From Allacma fusca (lineage: Eukaryota > Arthropoda > Collembola > Symphypleona > Sminthuridae), in assembly GCA_947179485.1 (NCBI GenBank), contig OX359245.1, positions 48,037,067 to 48,101,066 on the forward strand: DNA of 64,000 nt, written 5' to 3'. Position 1 is the first letter of the stretch. Every line of letters starts with the position of its first letter. The position numbers were made by a program, and so were the translations under genes. This document shows positions 49,002 through 60,794 of the stretch, one piece after another. The notes below the pieces were generated by a model, which was given only the letters and a program-made list of their open reading frames with translations, was not told where the DNA came from and searched no databases.

Positions 49002-50413
49002 CGCTGGTTAAATAATTAAGCACTTGCTTATGTCCAAAATATACAGAAAATTTAGCTAACAAAATGTGCTGCAAAAAAAAACAAATATTTAATTCACTAA
49101 TTGTAAGGGTTTAGAAAATATTTTAAGTGTTTAGCTCAAAAACTGTGGATTCAGTGCTCCAGGAATTCTAGTAAATTTGAAAGTTTTAAAAAATTGAAAA
49201 TGTTAAACTTTACAATTTTGAATTGCTGCTCAAATTTAGCTTCCTACATACTACATTCAAACAGTTATTTTAAGGAGTTTTTATGGGCTATTCATGACGT
49301 TATCCCAAGGGTCACTACGTTTAGAATTGTGGTCATGACCAATAATCACAATGCAAAAGGTTGTGGAATTCAATTACAGGGGTAAATCCTTGGAGAAGGA
49401 GATAATTTGATCTTTGCATTTTTTCCTGGAAGCTATCCGGTCTCTGAAAATAATTTGATTTGTAGCAAATTTCATCAGCATTCATGTAAAGCTAACATCA
49501 TCCTGCTAAGTAGAAAATTGCGGCCTCATACTGCTATTGTGAGACAAGGTAGAAACAAGGAAATCAATGTTAATTTTTTAAATCAGTTTTGAATAAGACA
49601 AGGTTAGTAATGCAATCTTACACCTTCAAAAATTGCTCTTTACACAAGAAAACAATTCGTCGCTTCGCAATGAATTACCTCATAATAAATATCCTTCCTG
49701 TACAAGGATATTATTCAGATAAATACAGCGATTTTCCAATAAAGGGGTTCCCAAGGGATAACAAAATACTTGCCAAAATATGGAAATGCCATTATATCTT
49801 TCTACTCTGTAGTGTAAATATATTCATAGGGAAAATTTAACTGAGATAATATAAAGGAAAGGCCATCTAAGAGGAAGCTTTCATGCCGAAAATTCAGTAT
49901 AATAAGAATTTAGTTTGGTAGCAATGTTACATAAAACATTTAGCTTGAATGCCACAACATTTATTTTCCTCGCAGAGCAGGTTGTGATAATTCCAAGCCT
50001 AAATTCAACAAACGTGTGATTGGAATATAAATCGGTTATACAATCTTAAATTGTAACACCATTATTGACAGAACCCGCTTCTGAATGATATTTGACCTCC
50101 AGGGTTTTACCCAAGCGTCCCCCTCGGTTTGGAGTACTTCGTAAGTAAAACAAATTTAACAAAAATTTACATTAGGAACAAGATTAGTATTACTTAAAAT
50201 TTAATAAATAGAAGTATTCCAGATGCAAAAATAAATTCTGGACAGCAAATGTCAGGGTCATATAGCTCAAATATTTTGTCCACCGATATTTCCTCATTGA
50301 ATATTAATTTCTAAAAGAATAGTTCTGCGATGACATTAATCAAAATTTATTTAAACGTTGTAGTAAAAACAGTTCTAAAATTATTATAATTTACTTCATT
50401 GACCTGCGTTAAT
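49002..50413. repeat. Background repeat (E, G and H motifs)
   Basis: Contains GGGTCACTACGTTTAGAATT near 49310, CATAGGGAAAATTTAACTG near 49825, GCTTGAATGCCACAACATTT near 49940, and an H block at 50070-50150 that closely matches 60-150. ORFs at 49194-49840 lie within the repeat. Confidence 0.7.
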
Positions 50414-50421
50414 ATTTGATG

Positions 50422-51332
50422 CATACTTTCAGTTTTGGTCCAAAGTTCAAATTCAGTTCCATTCACATCCCAAAATTTTTCGTGCCGTTCAGTTAAGTTC
50501 AGTTCCCTTTGTTAAAATCCTGTCCTAGTTCAGTTCAATTCACTGCGTATTTTCCAGTCGTACGTTCAGTTCAGTTAATTCTTGCCAGTATTCTTTCAAA
50601 GTTCAATTCAATTCATTATATACTTTTCGGCCGTTCAGTTCAGTTCACTTTATCTGTCATTAGCGTGTAAATTACGATATATTTAAGTGACATTTATTTT
50701 TATTTTTATAGTTTGGAGCTTTGACTGAGGCAAGATTTTTTTGCTAAATGACTGATTATATAACTGCTTTCAAAACTCTGGTGTTTTGAAAGCAGCATTG
50801 AATTTGAGCTTTCTGATAAACAATCAATGTAAAAAAACCAAGCGCTTCTAAATTAATAAATCATATAACTATGCTTACAATTATTGGGCTTTTTAATTCA
50901 TGCAATTTCGGCCAAAATGTGCTGAATAATCGTTCTTGAATGTAAAAATCTGTTTACATGCAAGCAATTTGATTGATTTTTAATTTAATGTCATTGAAAT
51001 GTATTATCAAAAACCTGGGTGCTATTTTTAAGATTACAAAAAAAAATTCATGCAATTTAGAGATATTTTGTATAATATTCGTTTTGTGTTCACGATTATA
51101 TGAACTTATATTCAAACCCTGACTCTTAAGTTCAATTCAGTTCAATTTGCGTCACTTGAACGTATGATGAACGTTCGTTCACATTCAAAATAAGTTCTTC
51201 TGAGTTCAATTCAAATTCATTCAATCAAAAGTTTGCATTTAGCTAGTTCGTTCAAGTTCATTCAAAAACAATAAGAATAAGGGCTAGTTCAGTTCAGTTC
51301 ACCAATTTATGAACTGAACGGCTGCAAGTATG
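50422..51332. mobile_element. hAT-type MITE with TTCAGTTCA words
   Basis: 911 bp. The ends are CATACTTTCAG and CTGCAAGTATG, with a perfect 8-bp duplication ATTTGATG at 50414-50421 and 51333-51340. TTCAGTTCAGTTC / GTTCAATTC words fill both subterminal regions. Non-coding. Confidence 0.88.
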
Positions 51333-51424
51333 ATTTGATGTCACAAGGTGAAGAAATGTGAAGTAAAGTCTGTTTTTATCTTCATTCTTTATTTTTCGTA
51401 GAAAATTTGTTTTACAAATTATAT

Positions 51425-54400
51425 TAAAGTTGACATGTAGGAACTTTGACAGGCTTTTCAGGGAGCTGCTTGATAGGTCCTTACATTGAGAATTATGCAA
51501 ATGACCCGGAGAGACCCATAGCGGGGTTAGCAAATTTAAGCTGCAAGAACAGAAACCCTTTTTTAACGGAGACAAAAGGGGTAAAAACTTTTAAAAAAGT
51601 GCCCATAAAAATAAATATTTATATTAAATATAGCTGGTTCAATTCAGCAACGTTTTGTGTTTCTTGTATATAATATAAATTATGTATATATATATATATA
51701 TCCGTATACAATATACATATATATATATATGTATGCAATATATATGTATATAATAAGTATATATTTGTATATCATATACATATCTATTTTTTCCAAACAA
51801 ATTCTCAAAATGAATTAAAAAATGTGATGGTTTAAAAATTCAATCCTTTCAATTACAATTTTCCGGATGAAGACTCAATCAATTCTCCTATTCTTTGGTT
51901 CTTTTGTTTTAAATTATATTTCTGATTACGAATTCAAGGTAAAATATGTTCATATTTAAAATTGAGGGATATTTTGCCATAATACATATTCCCTGCCAAT
52001 TTCAACTTTCCGGCTGTAAATTCGAGCTGAACGGTATTATCGTTCATTGTAAATCTGAGCGTGTGATTTCATTCGTTAGCCACAAGGAAATGGTCAAATT
52101 GTTTTTTTGCGTTTTATTTGAAAATTCCGAAACTTTATTCTTTATACTAATCCAGTTTTAATAAGTTACATTTAAAAAAATTGAATTCAATTGAAGGTGT
52201 TTTTTCAATTTAAACTACAACGATAATCATCCTATGCTGGCTCTTTCCCACCCTTCAGCCCAAATAATGCTTTCAACGCCGAGAACCACTTTTTGTCAAA
52301 TGAATTTCTATTCGAGATACTAAATAAAAAAAATATCTGATTAGTCACCCGTCACCATTTTTGGAATTATTGGGGGAAGCTAACAAATAGTGCAATGGAT
52401 AATTGTAGTTTATTTATTCAACATTTAAAAAACATGAACTATAAAATTTAGAACTCAATTACTTAGAACTTTAAACTTGAGCGTTAGCTTCATTTCAACT
52501 CCAATTAAAATTTAGGAAACTGTTTGGATAAATTTAATTGGGAAGGAACTGTCTTTTTAATATTCAGAGCTTCGCTACCACTATAGAAATCTGAAGGTTC
52601 GCATGGACGACATTTAGGTAAAGATGAGTTCCTGGACTTGTTTGCCAATACTGCCTATTGCGGTTGCAAAAATTGCACAACTATGTATGCCTGTGTTATA
52701 TACATACATATGAATATTGGTACATTAAATACAATAACTAGTGAAGCAAGGGTAGGATTAATATTCATTTACTTAATTATTTTTCCAAAAGTATTATACA
52801 GCTGATTTATCATTCTTGGGATAAATCTTACTATTTTGCCTCCTGTGTATAAAATGCTTGACGCAATGATCTCCTATTGTGCTCGTTGGAAGCCCGGTGA
52901 ATTTGCTACAAATATATTACAACTTTTAAGAACTTTCCTTCCTTGATTTGCACTCAACCTGCAATATGATCAGAATTAAAATAAAATAAGTGTTAAGAAA
53001 CTATTGGAAAAATAATGTCGAAAAGCAATTAATTTTAAAAAGTTTTAACTTCCAAGCCGGTTTAAATATTTATCACAATTGCGACCTCCAAGTATCACCA
53101 GATGAGTTTCTACTAGAGGTGCGTTCAGGTATCAAAACATCAGGATCCGATTTCTGCTTACGTTTGTGTACTCTGAGATAATATAAAAATAATCAATACA
53201 CAATCTGAAAATAATTTAGGTGAAAATTTGATATTTAAAATATTAGATTCGATTTAACGCTTAAGCTCAATAAATGAATTAAAATTATGGCAATTTTCTG
53301 AGAGTTGAGTTACTCACTTTTTACCACTCACCTGAAAATGACCTCCGAAAACAAATCCTATCAAAATCATTGCACTTCAGCAGCTAATGACAAATTTGTA
53401 GCAAATAGGATTACATAAAGCATACAAATACTATACGAATAATATCAATCCGATTTCGACTGTTTATGTTTTATAAAATAAAAAATCCAATTCCGATGTG
53501 TTCAAATATGTAAAAAGTCAATTATAATTTGAAAGTTGAAGCTAAAGTTTTTTGTACACTTGATATAATACTTAGCTTTTTAAGCCTTGAAACATTTACG
53601 ATTGTTGAAGTTGAATCAAATTGGCAACTCAATTTGTAACGTTAGAATTCGCGAACCAATTATTGAGCTAACTAAATTCTTCTAGCTTTGTCTTCTCATA
53701 GTTTTTACAGGTTTTTCAACCACGGGAATTCAAAAATTGTATTTTTCCAGAAAATTGTCTTCCGTGTTTTTTGGAAATGCAATTTAAACAACGGTCAATG
53801 AAATGAGGGAACATAAGGATGTCTTTTGGATGAAGCGACATTTTGTAAATTAATGGTAATTGAGACTATAGTTAATTAACTCTTAATTTCACAATATTTT
53901 AAAAACTTTCAATTTTGGCTGCTTAATATATATATCATTTTATCAAAAGTATTTATGTAAATACACGGGTTCGAATACGGTTTGAAGATACAAAAGAATC
54001 AGAAATTATTGCAAATGAAGATTTTTTACTTTGTAAGGAAGTTTTTATAATTCAATGTAAATCAAATCAAGGTTTCGTGATAAATTTGACAATTCACTTG
54101 TAATTCATTATTTGAGCTTAAAATATGCACAAGTAAACAAATGGGTCAATAATAAAACACTTGGGTTTGCTTTTTCTGGCACTACCTCAGGTGTTTCGCA
54201 AGAAAAGACAAACTGTTTGTCTATACTGTCAGATTATGATCTAAATTCCTTGTGTGGCGTCAATGCTCCATCCATTTTAAAATATGAGACGGAACAAATT
54301 TTTTGCAAACATTATTTTTAGAAAATATGATAGATGGGCGAAAACATTATGAATTTCCTTTTACTATGGTGTAAGATAACTATAGTGGGATTAAATAAAA

Positions 54401-54740
54401 ATAGGTACATATATAATCTTGAAAACTTTAGAAATAAGACTTGAAACATTAGATAAATTTGATTTGTTCGACAAAATCTTACAAAAACCCCACTCCCTAA
54501 AGACTTTTTGAGTAACTGGGAGAAAATAAATTTTGATCAGAAAGGATTGTATGCAGACGTAAATATGTTCAAAATTTTTCGCGACTTGAAATTGCCGCTA
54601 CTTTCCGTTTGTAGCGTTGGTGTAAATAAGGAAATACTGAAAAACATTTTTTCAAATTATTTAATTTATCATTCAAATATGTCAAAATTTAATGGGCATT
54701 CGATACCGCAAATTATTCCAAACTAGCTACACAGCTTTAT
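51425..54740. repeat. Long repeat segment A, copy 2
   Basis: Counterpart of 3550-9420 without its insertions. It therefore shows the empty sites at 52994-53001 (for the hAT element at 4534) and 53169-53182 (for the SINE at 6517). The ORFs at 51946-52161, 54112-54321 and 54508-54726 are short, without domains, and not clearly conserved in copy 1. Confidence 0.85.
51665..51785. repeat. TATA-rich microsatellite
   Basis: About 120 bp of interrupted (TA)n / ATACATAT repeats. Segment A copy 1 (near 3815) lacks this expansion. Confidence 0.9.
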
Positions 54741-56005
54741 TGTTAAAATGTTGCTTTAGTGTTAAATGAAAATTAAAGATACGACTGTAAAATGTAAAAA
54801 ATGTATTTCAAATACCAAAAATTTAAGTAACAAAATGTGTTGTTAAATAGTACGGGGTGATAACTAACGATTGTCTCCCATCCTGCCCATACTAGCTACA
54901 ACTACAAACAGTATTTAATTCACTCGGGGTTTAGTAAATCCTTTTCCAGACCTTTCAAAATTTGTTTCATCCTGCGAGCTCAAAACTTGTGGATGCAGTG
55001 CTCCGGGAAGTCAAGCAAAGTTGAAAGTTTAGAAAAAATATAAATGTTAAACTTTCAAATTTCTAGTTCCTGGGCACAATTTGTTTCCAAAAATATTTGA
55101 ACAGGTAAGTGCAGGAGTTTTTCTGGGCTGTCCATGGAGTTACCACCAGGATCACTACGTTGAGACTTGTGGGCATGACCAGCGAGCACAGAGGAGAGGG
55201 TTGAGAAAATTCATTTACGGGAAGGAATGCTGCTAAGGAGGAGATTTTGGTTTCTTCCATTTTCCCTGGAGTTTCTCCCGTCCTTAAAAATATTTTTAAT
55301 TAGTGGAGTTATCGCAAATTTTATGAACATTCATTGGAGTCTAACATCATACTACTGAATGCATTTTTAGACCGGAGTTGACACAAAATCACCATTAGTT
55401 CATTAAATTTCTTGTCAAAGTATGAAGATGCCAATGTATCATTCTACTCTGTAATTTGAATGTAATCCTAGCGAAAATTTAACTCCAGCAATAAAAAGGG
55501 AAAGCTATCTACGAGGAACCTACCAAAAAAATTTAGTTTGACAGCAAAATTAGCTACAATATTTAGCTTCAACGCCATCTCATTTATTTCCCGCCTTGCT
55601 TCAGAATGCTATCTACGAGGAACCTACCAAAATAATTTAGTTTGACAGCAAAATTAGCTACAATATTTAGCTTCAACGCCATCTCATTTATTTCCCGCCT
55701 TGCTTCAGAATGCTATCTACGAGGAACCTACCAAAATAATTTAGTTTGACAGCAAAATTAGCTACAATATTTAGCTTCAACGCCATCTCATTTATTTCCC
55801 GCCTAAAGCTTGGGGTCATTGGCATAAATTTAAACGGATTATCAAGTCGCAATTCATAATTAGTTACATAATCCTAAATAATTCTTCTAGTTGACGGAAC
55901 CCACTTCCGAACGACATGAAACCTCTAATGTGTTACCCAAGCGTGATCCTCATATCAAGTTTAGAGTTGTTCATTCCGCGTCTTTGTCACGTTTGATCTT
56001 GTAGC
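54740..56005. repeat. Background repeat (E, F, G, H motifs)
   Basis: Order of landmarks: GGGCTGTCCATGGAGTTACC (55123), TTCATTGGAGTCTAACATCA (55330), ATGTAATCCTAGCGAAAATT (55460), the 104-bp triplication, and an H-type block (55890). A minus ORF at 55063-55260 is within the repeat. No gene. Confidence 0.7.
55504..55812. repeat. 104-bp tandem triplication
   Basis: GCTATCTACGAGGAACCTAC begins at 55504, 55608 and 55712. The units are almost identical. Other copies of this segment (20700-20830, 37690-37810) have the unit once. Confidence 0.95.
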
Positions 56006-56009
56006 ATAT

Positions 56010-56845
56010 CGTCGGTGAAGAGGAAATGAGGTGCATGATCGATTAGAATCAAAATGATCTACTTGCAGTTTCTCTAAAGGCAAAATGATCTACTTGCATT
56101 GAATTTTAAAAGCAAAATGATCTAGATGCAGCTTTTCCTAAAAGCAAAATGATCTAGATACAAATTATAATAAAAACAATATAAGTAAACACATTCTAAT
56201 GCCGGTGTACAAAAATGCGAGGTATTCAAAATCTTTTATATATGCATTTAACCCCCCAATGCCTCGATTTCTTTCTTTCAGTAATAGTGAAAAAAAAAGT
56301 TGTCAATTATGATTTAACATTTGAAAATGATTCTGAATGTTATGATAATGGTGATGATCGTAGAATACGATTTGAAAAAACTCCACGTTGAGAATTATTA
56401 AAGGGAAAACCAATTCAATGTGCACACTACCACATGTGCTTACTGTGATTTTGATTCGTCTTTTAATTCGTCGATTTCAAAATAAATGAATGTTGCAGTT
56501 TTCGTAACTAAAAATGTATTAGATGCAATAAGTGAAATTAACTTTAGTTGCCGGAATGATCCTTAATAGCAAACCCTTCAGAGAATATTAACCCACAACC
56601 CTAGGTCAATTACAGTCATGGTTAGCCCTTATAAGCCACGTGTCCTCCTTACAGATGCTATTTTTCTCACAAAAAAAATTAGACCAACACTTAGATCATT
56701 TTGCTTTTAAGGAAAATTGTATTTAGATCAGTTTGCTTTTAAAGAGCCTTGCACCCAGTTCATTTTGCCTTTAGGGAAAAAGTTATGTAGATAATTTTGA
56801 TTCTAATCGATTATGCACCTAGATCATTTTGCCTCTTCACCGACG
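56010..56845. mobile_element. Fold-back element of AAATGATCTAGATGCA repeats
   Basis: Arms of about 160 bp in opposite orientation, starting CGTCGGTGAAGAGG and ending CCTCTTCACCGACG. Each arm holds roughly four tandem units of about 32 bp with AAAAGCAAAATGATCTAG. The flanks are ATAT on both sides (56006-56009 and 56846-56849), possibly a target duplication. The uninterrupted counterpart is at about 23817-23824. The centre (56200-56650) is non-coding. Confidence 0.82.
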
Positions 56846-56869
56846 ATATCTTCAACCATGCTTTCGATG

Positions 56870-57660
56870 CTTCCCAATCATCTCCACAATTTTCAGAAAT
56901 TTTATAAAAGTTTGACTGACAAGTATATTGTAACGGTTCTGCAAACATTTTCAATTACAACGTCCCCTGATATTTAGTTTAGACTTGTTCAGCATAATTT
57001 CATGTTGACTGCTGTTTCATGTAAGACTATAATCATACAGAATTGTATTTCAGCTGAAAAGGTCATTATTTAAAAAAAATGTCAACAATAGAATCCTAAT
57101 ACAAGCTGATCAGGTCTTCTTACTTTCTAAAATTCCGAGGTAGATCATTTTCAAATTTTTGAATAATTTTAAAAATTATTTGCAAGCACTGTTTGCGGAA
57201 TTTTTTCAATTAATTCACTAATTGTTTGAAAGTAAAATCGCAACAAATGTTTTGCTTAACTTTGACGCCACTGTCAGCATTTTTTAGGGTAAATGGCACT
57301 TCAATTAAGTAGAATAAATTTTATTTGACATATGACTGTACACAGAACAAGTTGTATGCATTATGGAGCTCGTGTAAATTTTCACTTGTTTATTTGGCTT
57401 ATTAAAAATTCACCGTCAAAGGTACTTTAATGTTCAAGCGAATTATACCTATTCAAATTTTATTTCACAATTCGTGGAAAATCTTTATTAAAATAATAAT
57501 CCTGTTGAAGAAGTCTCAAATTCCACCCACGATGTGGATAAATAATGGATAATGATTTTGCTCTACAGTCATTTTAACCGAGGAAACGACTGGAAATCTG
57601 AAAAAATAAGTGATTATGAATTTGTTTAAATTTATAGCATTCACGCCGCCTTAAATGTTT
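56870..57660. repeat. Background repeat segment BC, copy 5
   Basis: Matches 12060-12600 and 36290-36690: ACTTTGACGCCACTGTCAGC near 57258, GGTACTTTAATGTTCAAGCG near 57420, and CCACGATGTGGATAAATAAT near 57530. Confidence 0.8.
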
Positions 57661-58250
57661 TGCAGAACTGTTGAAGGGTCTAACGTCACAAGCTAGTGTG
57701 GTATATTTTGAACAAATTCTCTATTTAAAAATACGTGGTACAGAAAGGCACGATATGATTTTTTTACTTGGGCGTTATGATAGCTAACCTTGTCTATCTG
57801 CACAAACAAAGCAAAATTTTCAATTTTTAATTCCTGCCTAAATTTTGTTCTAAAAATATTCTAACAACTATTTGTAGGCGTTTTTTTGGCTGTCCAGGGA
57901 GTTACAACCCGGGTCATTACGTTGAGAACAATGGTTATAACCAGTAGACACTGCAAAAGTTTGAATAAATTCATTTACACGAGGAATACTGGGAAGAAGG
58001 AGAGTATTGGATTTTGACATTTTTTACTGGGTTGTCTCTGGTCTTTAAAAATATTTTGAAGCAGTACAATTTTATTGTAGAAAAAATTACGAAAATTTAA
58101 TTGAACCGAATATGGAACGAAGTAGAAAATTGCGATCTAGTAAAGTCTAAGTAAATAAAAAAAATTTAAATCAATACAGCGTCATCCTCAAAGTTACCCC
58201 TACCCCCCCTGGTATACACAAAATCATCAGCTTGAAGACCCCCTCCCCCC
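57660..58250. other. Background repeat left of the Gypsy element
   Basis: Contains an E block (GGGAGTTACAACCCGGGTCA near 57896). The last 60 bases before the LTR are C-rich (ACCCCTACCCCCCCTGG and CCCCCTCCCCCC). No gene. Confidence 0.55.
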
Positions 58251-58760
58251 TGTAAGGATGTTAAAATAGTATGTTAATCTTAAGAGAAGTTTTCCTTAGG
58301 AAGAACTCTCCACATCCACATTTGAATATCTTTAATTCTGGAAGATGTAAATAGATGAGAGATGAGAGGATGGATGTGTGTAGAGAGGACATTCTGGATT
58401 GAATAGGGCAAGGGATAGGAACTAGCCTCTCTGGTTAGAAATATTTCAGTGTGTTAATTTTAGAGACTGATCCTTACCTGTAATATTCCTAAGGGAAAAG
58501 TCTTCGTGAAATATATTGTCAAGAATAAATATAAAATAGTTATTTAATAGAACATTACTTAAAGATTACCCCATCTTATTATACGCAGCATACACTCGTG
58601 CCACTTAGGCAGTACCCCTCATTTAAGTGCTTTTAGGAGAGTTTGTGAAAGGGCTCTCCGTGTCTTTGAACTACATCCCTTATAAAGGTTCAGGATATTT
58701 AGGATTGGGTTTAATATTAATTTTAAATTCATAAACATTTATCACCCAAACATCCTACCT
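58251..58760 (+). repeat. Putative 5' LTR
   Basis: Starts TGTAAGGATGTT. The suggested 3' end, AACATCCTACC (58749-58759), is a partial inverse of the start. TATAAA at about 58682 could be a promoter. TGGTGGAGCGTGCTTCTG at 58766 is in the position of a primer-binding site, but I cannot match it firmly to a tRNA 3' end. Without the 3' LTR the limits remain provisional. Confidence 0.45.
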
Positions 58761-58765
58761 TTCAC

Positions 58766-59148
58766 TGGTGGAGCGTGCTTCTGAAGATCTCCGAGTGTTT
58801 ATTGTTGCGTGAACTTTTTACAACAATTATAGTGATTTCCAGATACTTGTCCATAGGAAATCTAACATTTATATCCAAAGACAGTAGTGTACATAGTGAG
58901 AGCATCCATCTTGGATCTGCCATGCCGCATCTTCCCTAATCTCATCTTCGGCGTGGACATCTCACGAGTTTTCTCTAGTGCGCAAACGCGTAGTCAGTAC
59001 TCTTAAATTCCCTCATCCAGAATACTCATCTTCCCCTGTGCTGATCAAAGTGCACTTACCACACTGATAGACATTCTCAATTTCGCAGTGATCCAGTAAC
59101 TTTCATTTACAATACATTAATTTCCTATAGTGGCTATTGCTGTGAACC
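58766..59148 (+). other. Leader between LTR and gag
   Basis: About 380 bp of untranslated leader in this model. It includes the possible primer-binding site at its left end and no convincing upstream ORF. The gag ATG at 59149 (ACCATGGG context, good for initiation) closes it. Confidence 0.5.
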
Positions 59149-60765
59149 ATGGGTGACTCAGATAATGAAACTGAAAATTCCCCTCAGGATGTGCAACAGA
59201 CACAATCTTGTGAAGTTACTTTGGAAAAGAAAAGACTTGAAATTGAGGAACAAATTAACAATTATAAATTAGCTGGTGGTACATACAGCTTTGCCACAAT
59301 TCATGATACATTTATTCCTGAACAACCATCCAATAAGAATACAGGACTCGGATCCGGAGCAGCATTTCCGGGTTTTTCACGAACATCTCATATGGACTAT
59401 TCCTGTCTCAATCAACAACCCATAATTCCTAAGGAGACTCAGGAAACATTGGAGGCTTGGAAAAAGAAATTCCAGACTCTAGAGGAGGATTTCAAAAATT
59501 TCAAATCCGGTCAAAAGTCTTCCACATCCCGAGCATATAGGCGCTTCCATAACTCATCTTCTGACGAGGAGGATGAAACCAAGGACCAGGATCAACAGCC
59601 TACATTGGCACACTTGGATAGACAAAAGCGACTATTTAAGGTATTTAAAGATCGCATTATTATTTATGAAATCTCATCTGATGCCGAACTATACGCTGAT
59701 ACATTCAATGCGGAAGCTCAAGAATTAGGTCTAGAGCCTCGTTACCTCATACCATTATTACATCAGTTCTTTAAACATTCAAAATCTCTCAAGGTAGTTT
59801 CATGGTTTGAAAGTGTTGAATTTTCCCTAAGGGAATGGCGTAATTCTCGAAAAAGACCTTACACTATTTTGGATGAATTCTTTCATGAATTTATTGAACA
59901 TTTCAAAAATGAACATAAAGCTGATAGAGCTGAGGCTAAACTTGAAATTTACAAATTTGACTCTACTAAGCCTGTCTCTAAATTCATCTCAGAATTGAAT
60001 TCGTTACTGTCACAAATTGATGGTAAAATGACTATAAAGACTAAAGTTAACCGAATGATTCGCAAGTTGCCGTACTCAATTAGCCGATTCATACAAGAAC
60101 CACATAAAGCTAATTTTTCGATTTTTTCGGCACGACTTGAAACTATTCTTGAAGGTGAAAAGACTTTGATTTCACAACCTTCACCAACCTCTTCGGCAAT
60201 TACTCCTACTATTACACCTGTACTCCCTAAGGGAGATCTTTTGGCAAAAACTGCTGAAAGCACAAAAGATGACAATACTTCTACTAAAGTTAAAAACTTC
60301 AAACAATCGACTCAGAGTTGCCAAATATGTTCCAAACCGGGGCATATTGCGACGAAATGTTACAGTCGTTATAAACAAGACAACAACAATACTGGCAACA
60401 ATTCTGGTCGTGGACAACAATCCAATAGGGGCAATAGGGGACATCCCAATACTTCCAACAATGGAAGAGGCAATAATCATAGCAACAATGCCAATTATGG
60501 GAGGACTTTCCATAATTCAGGATTTAGAGGAAATTCCCGAGGAAATTTCCGTGGTCATAATTATCGAGAAAACGATAATTCCAACAATTACAACAACAAT
60601 GGTACTTACTACAACAGTAACTACCGCAACAATGGGCAACCCAACAATGGACCCAACAATGGAACTTTATTGAACAATTTCCTACAATTAGTAGCCAATT
60701 CTACTAATCAACGTTCTTCAGAACAAAATCAACCACAAATCAACAATCAAGATACTTTAAACTAA
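59149..60765 (+). CDS. gag: Gag polyprotein, 538 aa
   Basis: Structural protein that would assemble the cytoplasmic virus-like particle and package element RNA. Acidic N-terminus, then a Lys/Glu-rich coiled-coil-like stretch (about residues 110-125) and a Ser/Asp/Glu patch. The retrotransposon-Gag capsid-like region lies at about residues 160-345 (FKVFKDRIIIYE, WFESVEFSLREW, FHEFIEHFKNEH). One CCHC zinc knuckle has C391, C394, H399 and C404. The remaining 130 residues are extremely Asn/Gly/Arg-rich (RGG-like) and probably bind RNA. The ATG in good context at 59149 is the first in frame. It ends TTA AAC TAA, where the last two sense codons are part of the frameshift site. Confidence 0.95.
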   Translation: MGDSDNETENSPQDVQQTQSCEVTLEKKRLEIEEQINNYKLAGGTYSFATIHDTFIPEQPSNKNTGLGSGAAFPGFSRTSHMDYSCLNQQPIIPKETQETLEAWKKKFQTLEEDFKNFKSGQKSSTSRAYRRFHNSSSDEEDETKDQDQQPTLAHLDRQKRLFKVFKDRIIIYEISSDAELYADTFNAEAQELGLEPRYLIPLLHQFFKHSKSLKVVSWFESVEFSLREWRNSRKRPYTILDEFFHEFIEHFKNEHKADRAEAKLEIYKFDSTKPVSKFISELNSLLSQIDGKMTIKTKVNRMIRKLPYSISRFIQEPHKANFSIFSARLETILEGEKTLISQPSPTSSAITPTITPVLPKGDLLAKTAESTKDDNTSTKVKNFKQSTQSCQICSKPGHIATKCYSRYKQDNNNTGNNSGRGQQSNRGNRGHPNTSNNGRGNNHSNNANYGRTFHNSGFRGNSRGNFRGHNYRENDNSNNYNNNGTYYNSNYRNNGQPNNGPNNGTLLNNFLQLVANSTNQRSSEQNQPQINNQDTLN

Positions 60766-60794
60766 TTAGTCAGATTCCGCGGGGAAATCTGACT
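60756..60794 (+). promoter_or_regulatory. -1 programmed ribosomal frameshift signal (gag/pol)
   Basis: The slippery heptamer T TTA AAC (60756-60762, in the gag frame) lies immediately before the gag stop TAA. After a 5-nt spacer comes a perfect 9-bp stem, AGTCAGATT (60768-60776) with AATCTGACT (60786-60794), around a GC-rich loop CCGCGGGGA that can add CC/GG pairs. The pol frame is open across the site and is exactly -1 relative to gag. Confidence 0.92.

Noticed and set aside
59949..60673. Several ORFs of 110-134 codons on both strands inside gag
   Set aside because: Shadows of the Asn-rich gag frame. The plus-frame one at 60269 is just gag read in another frame.
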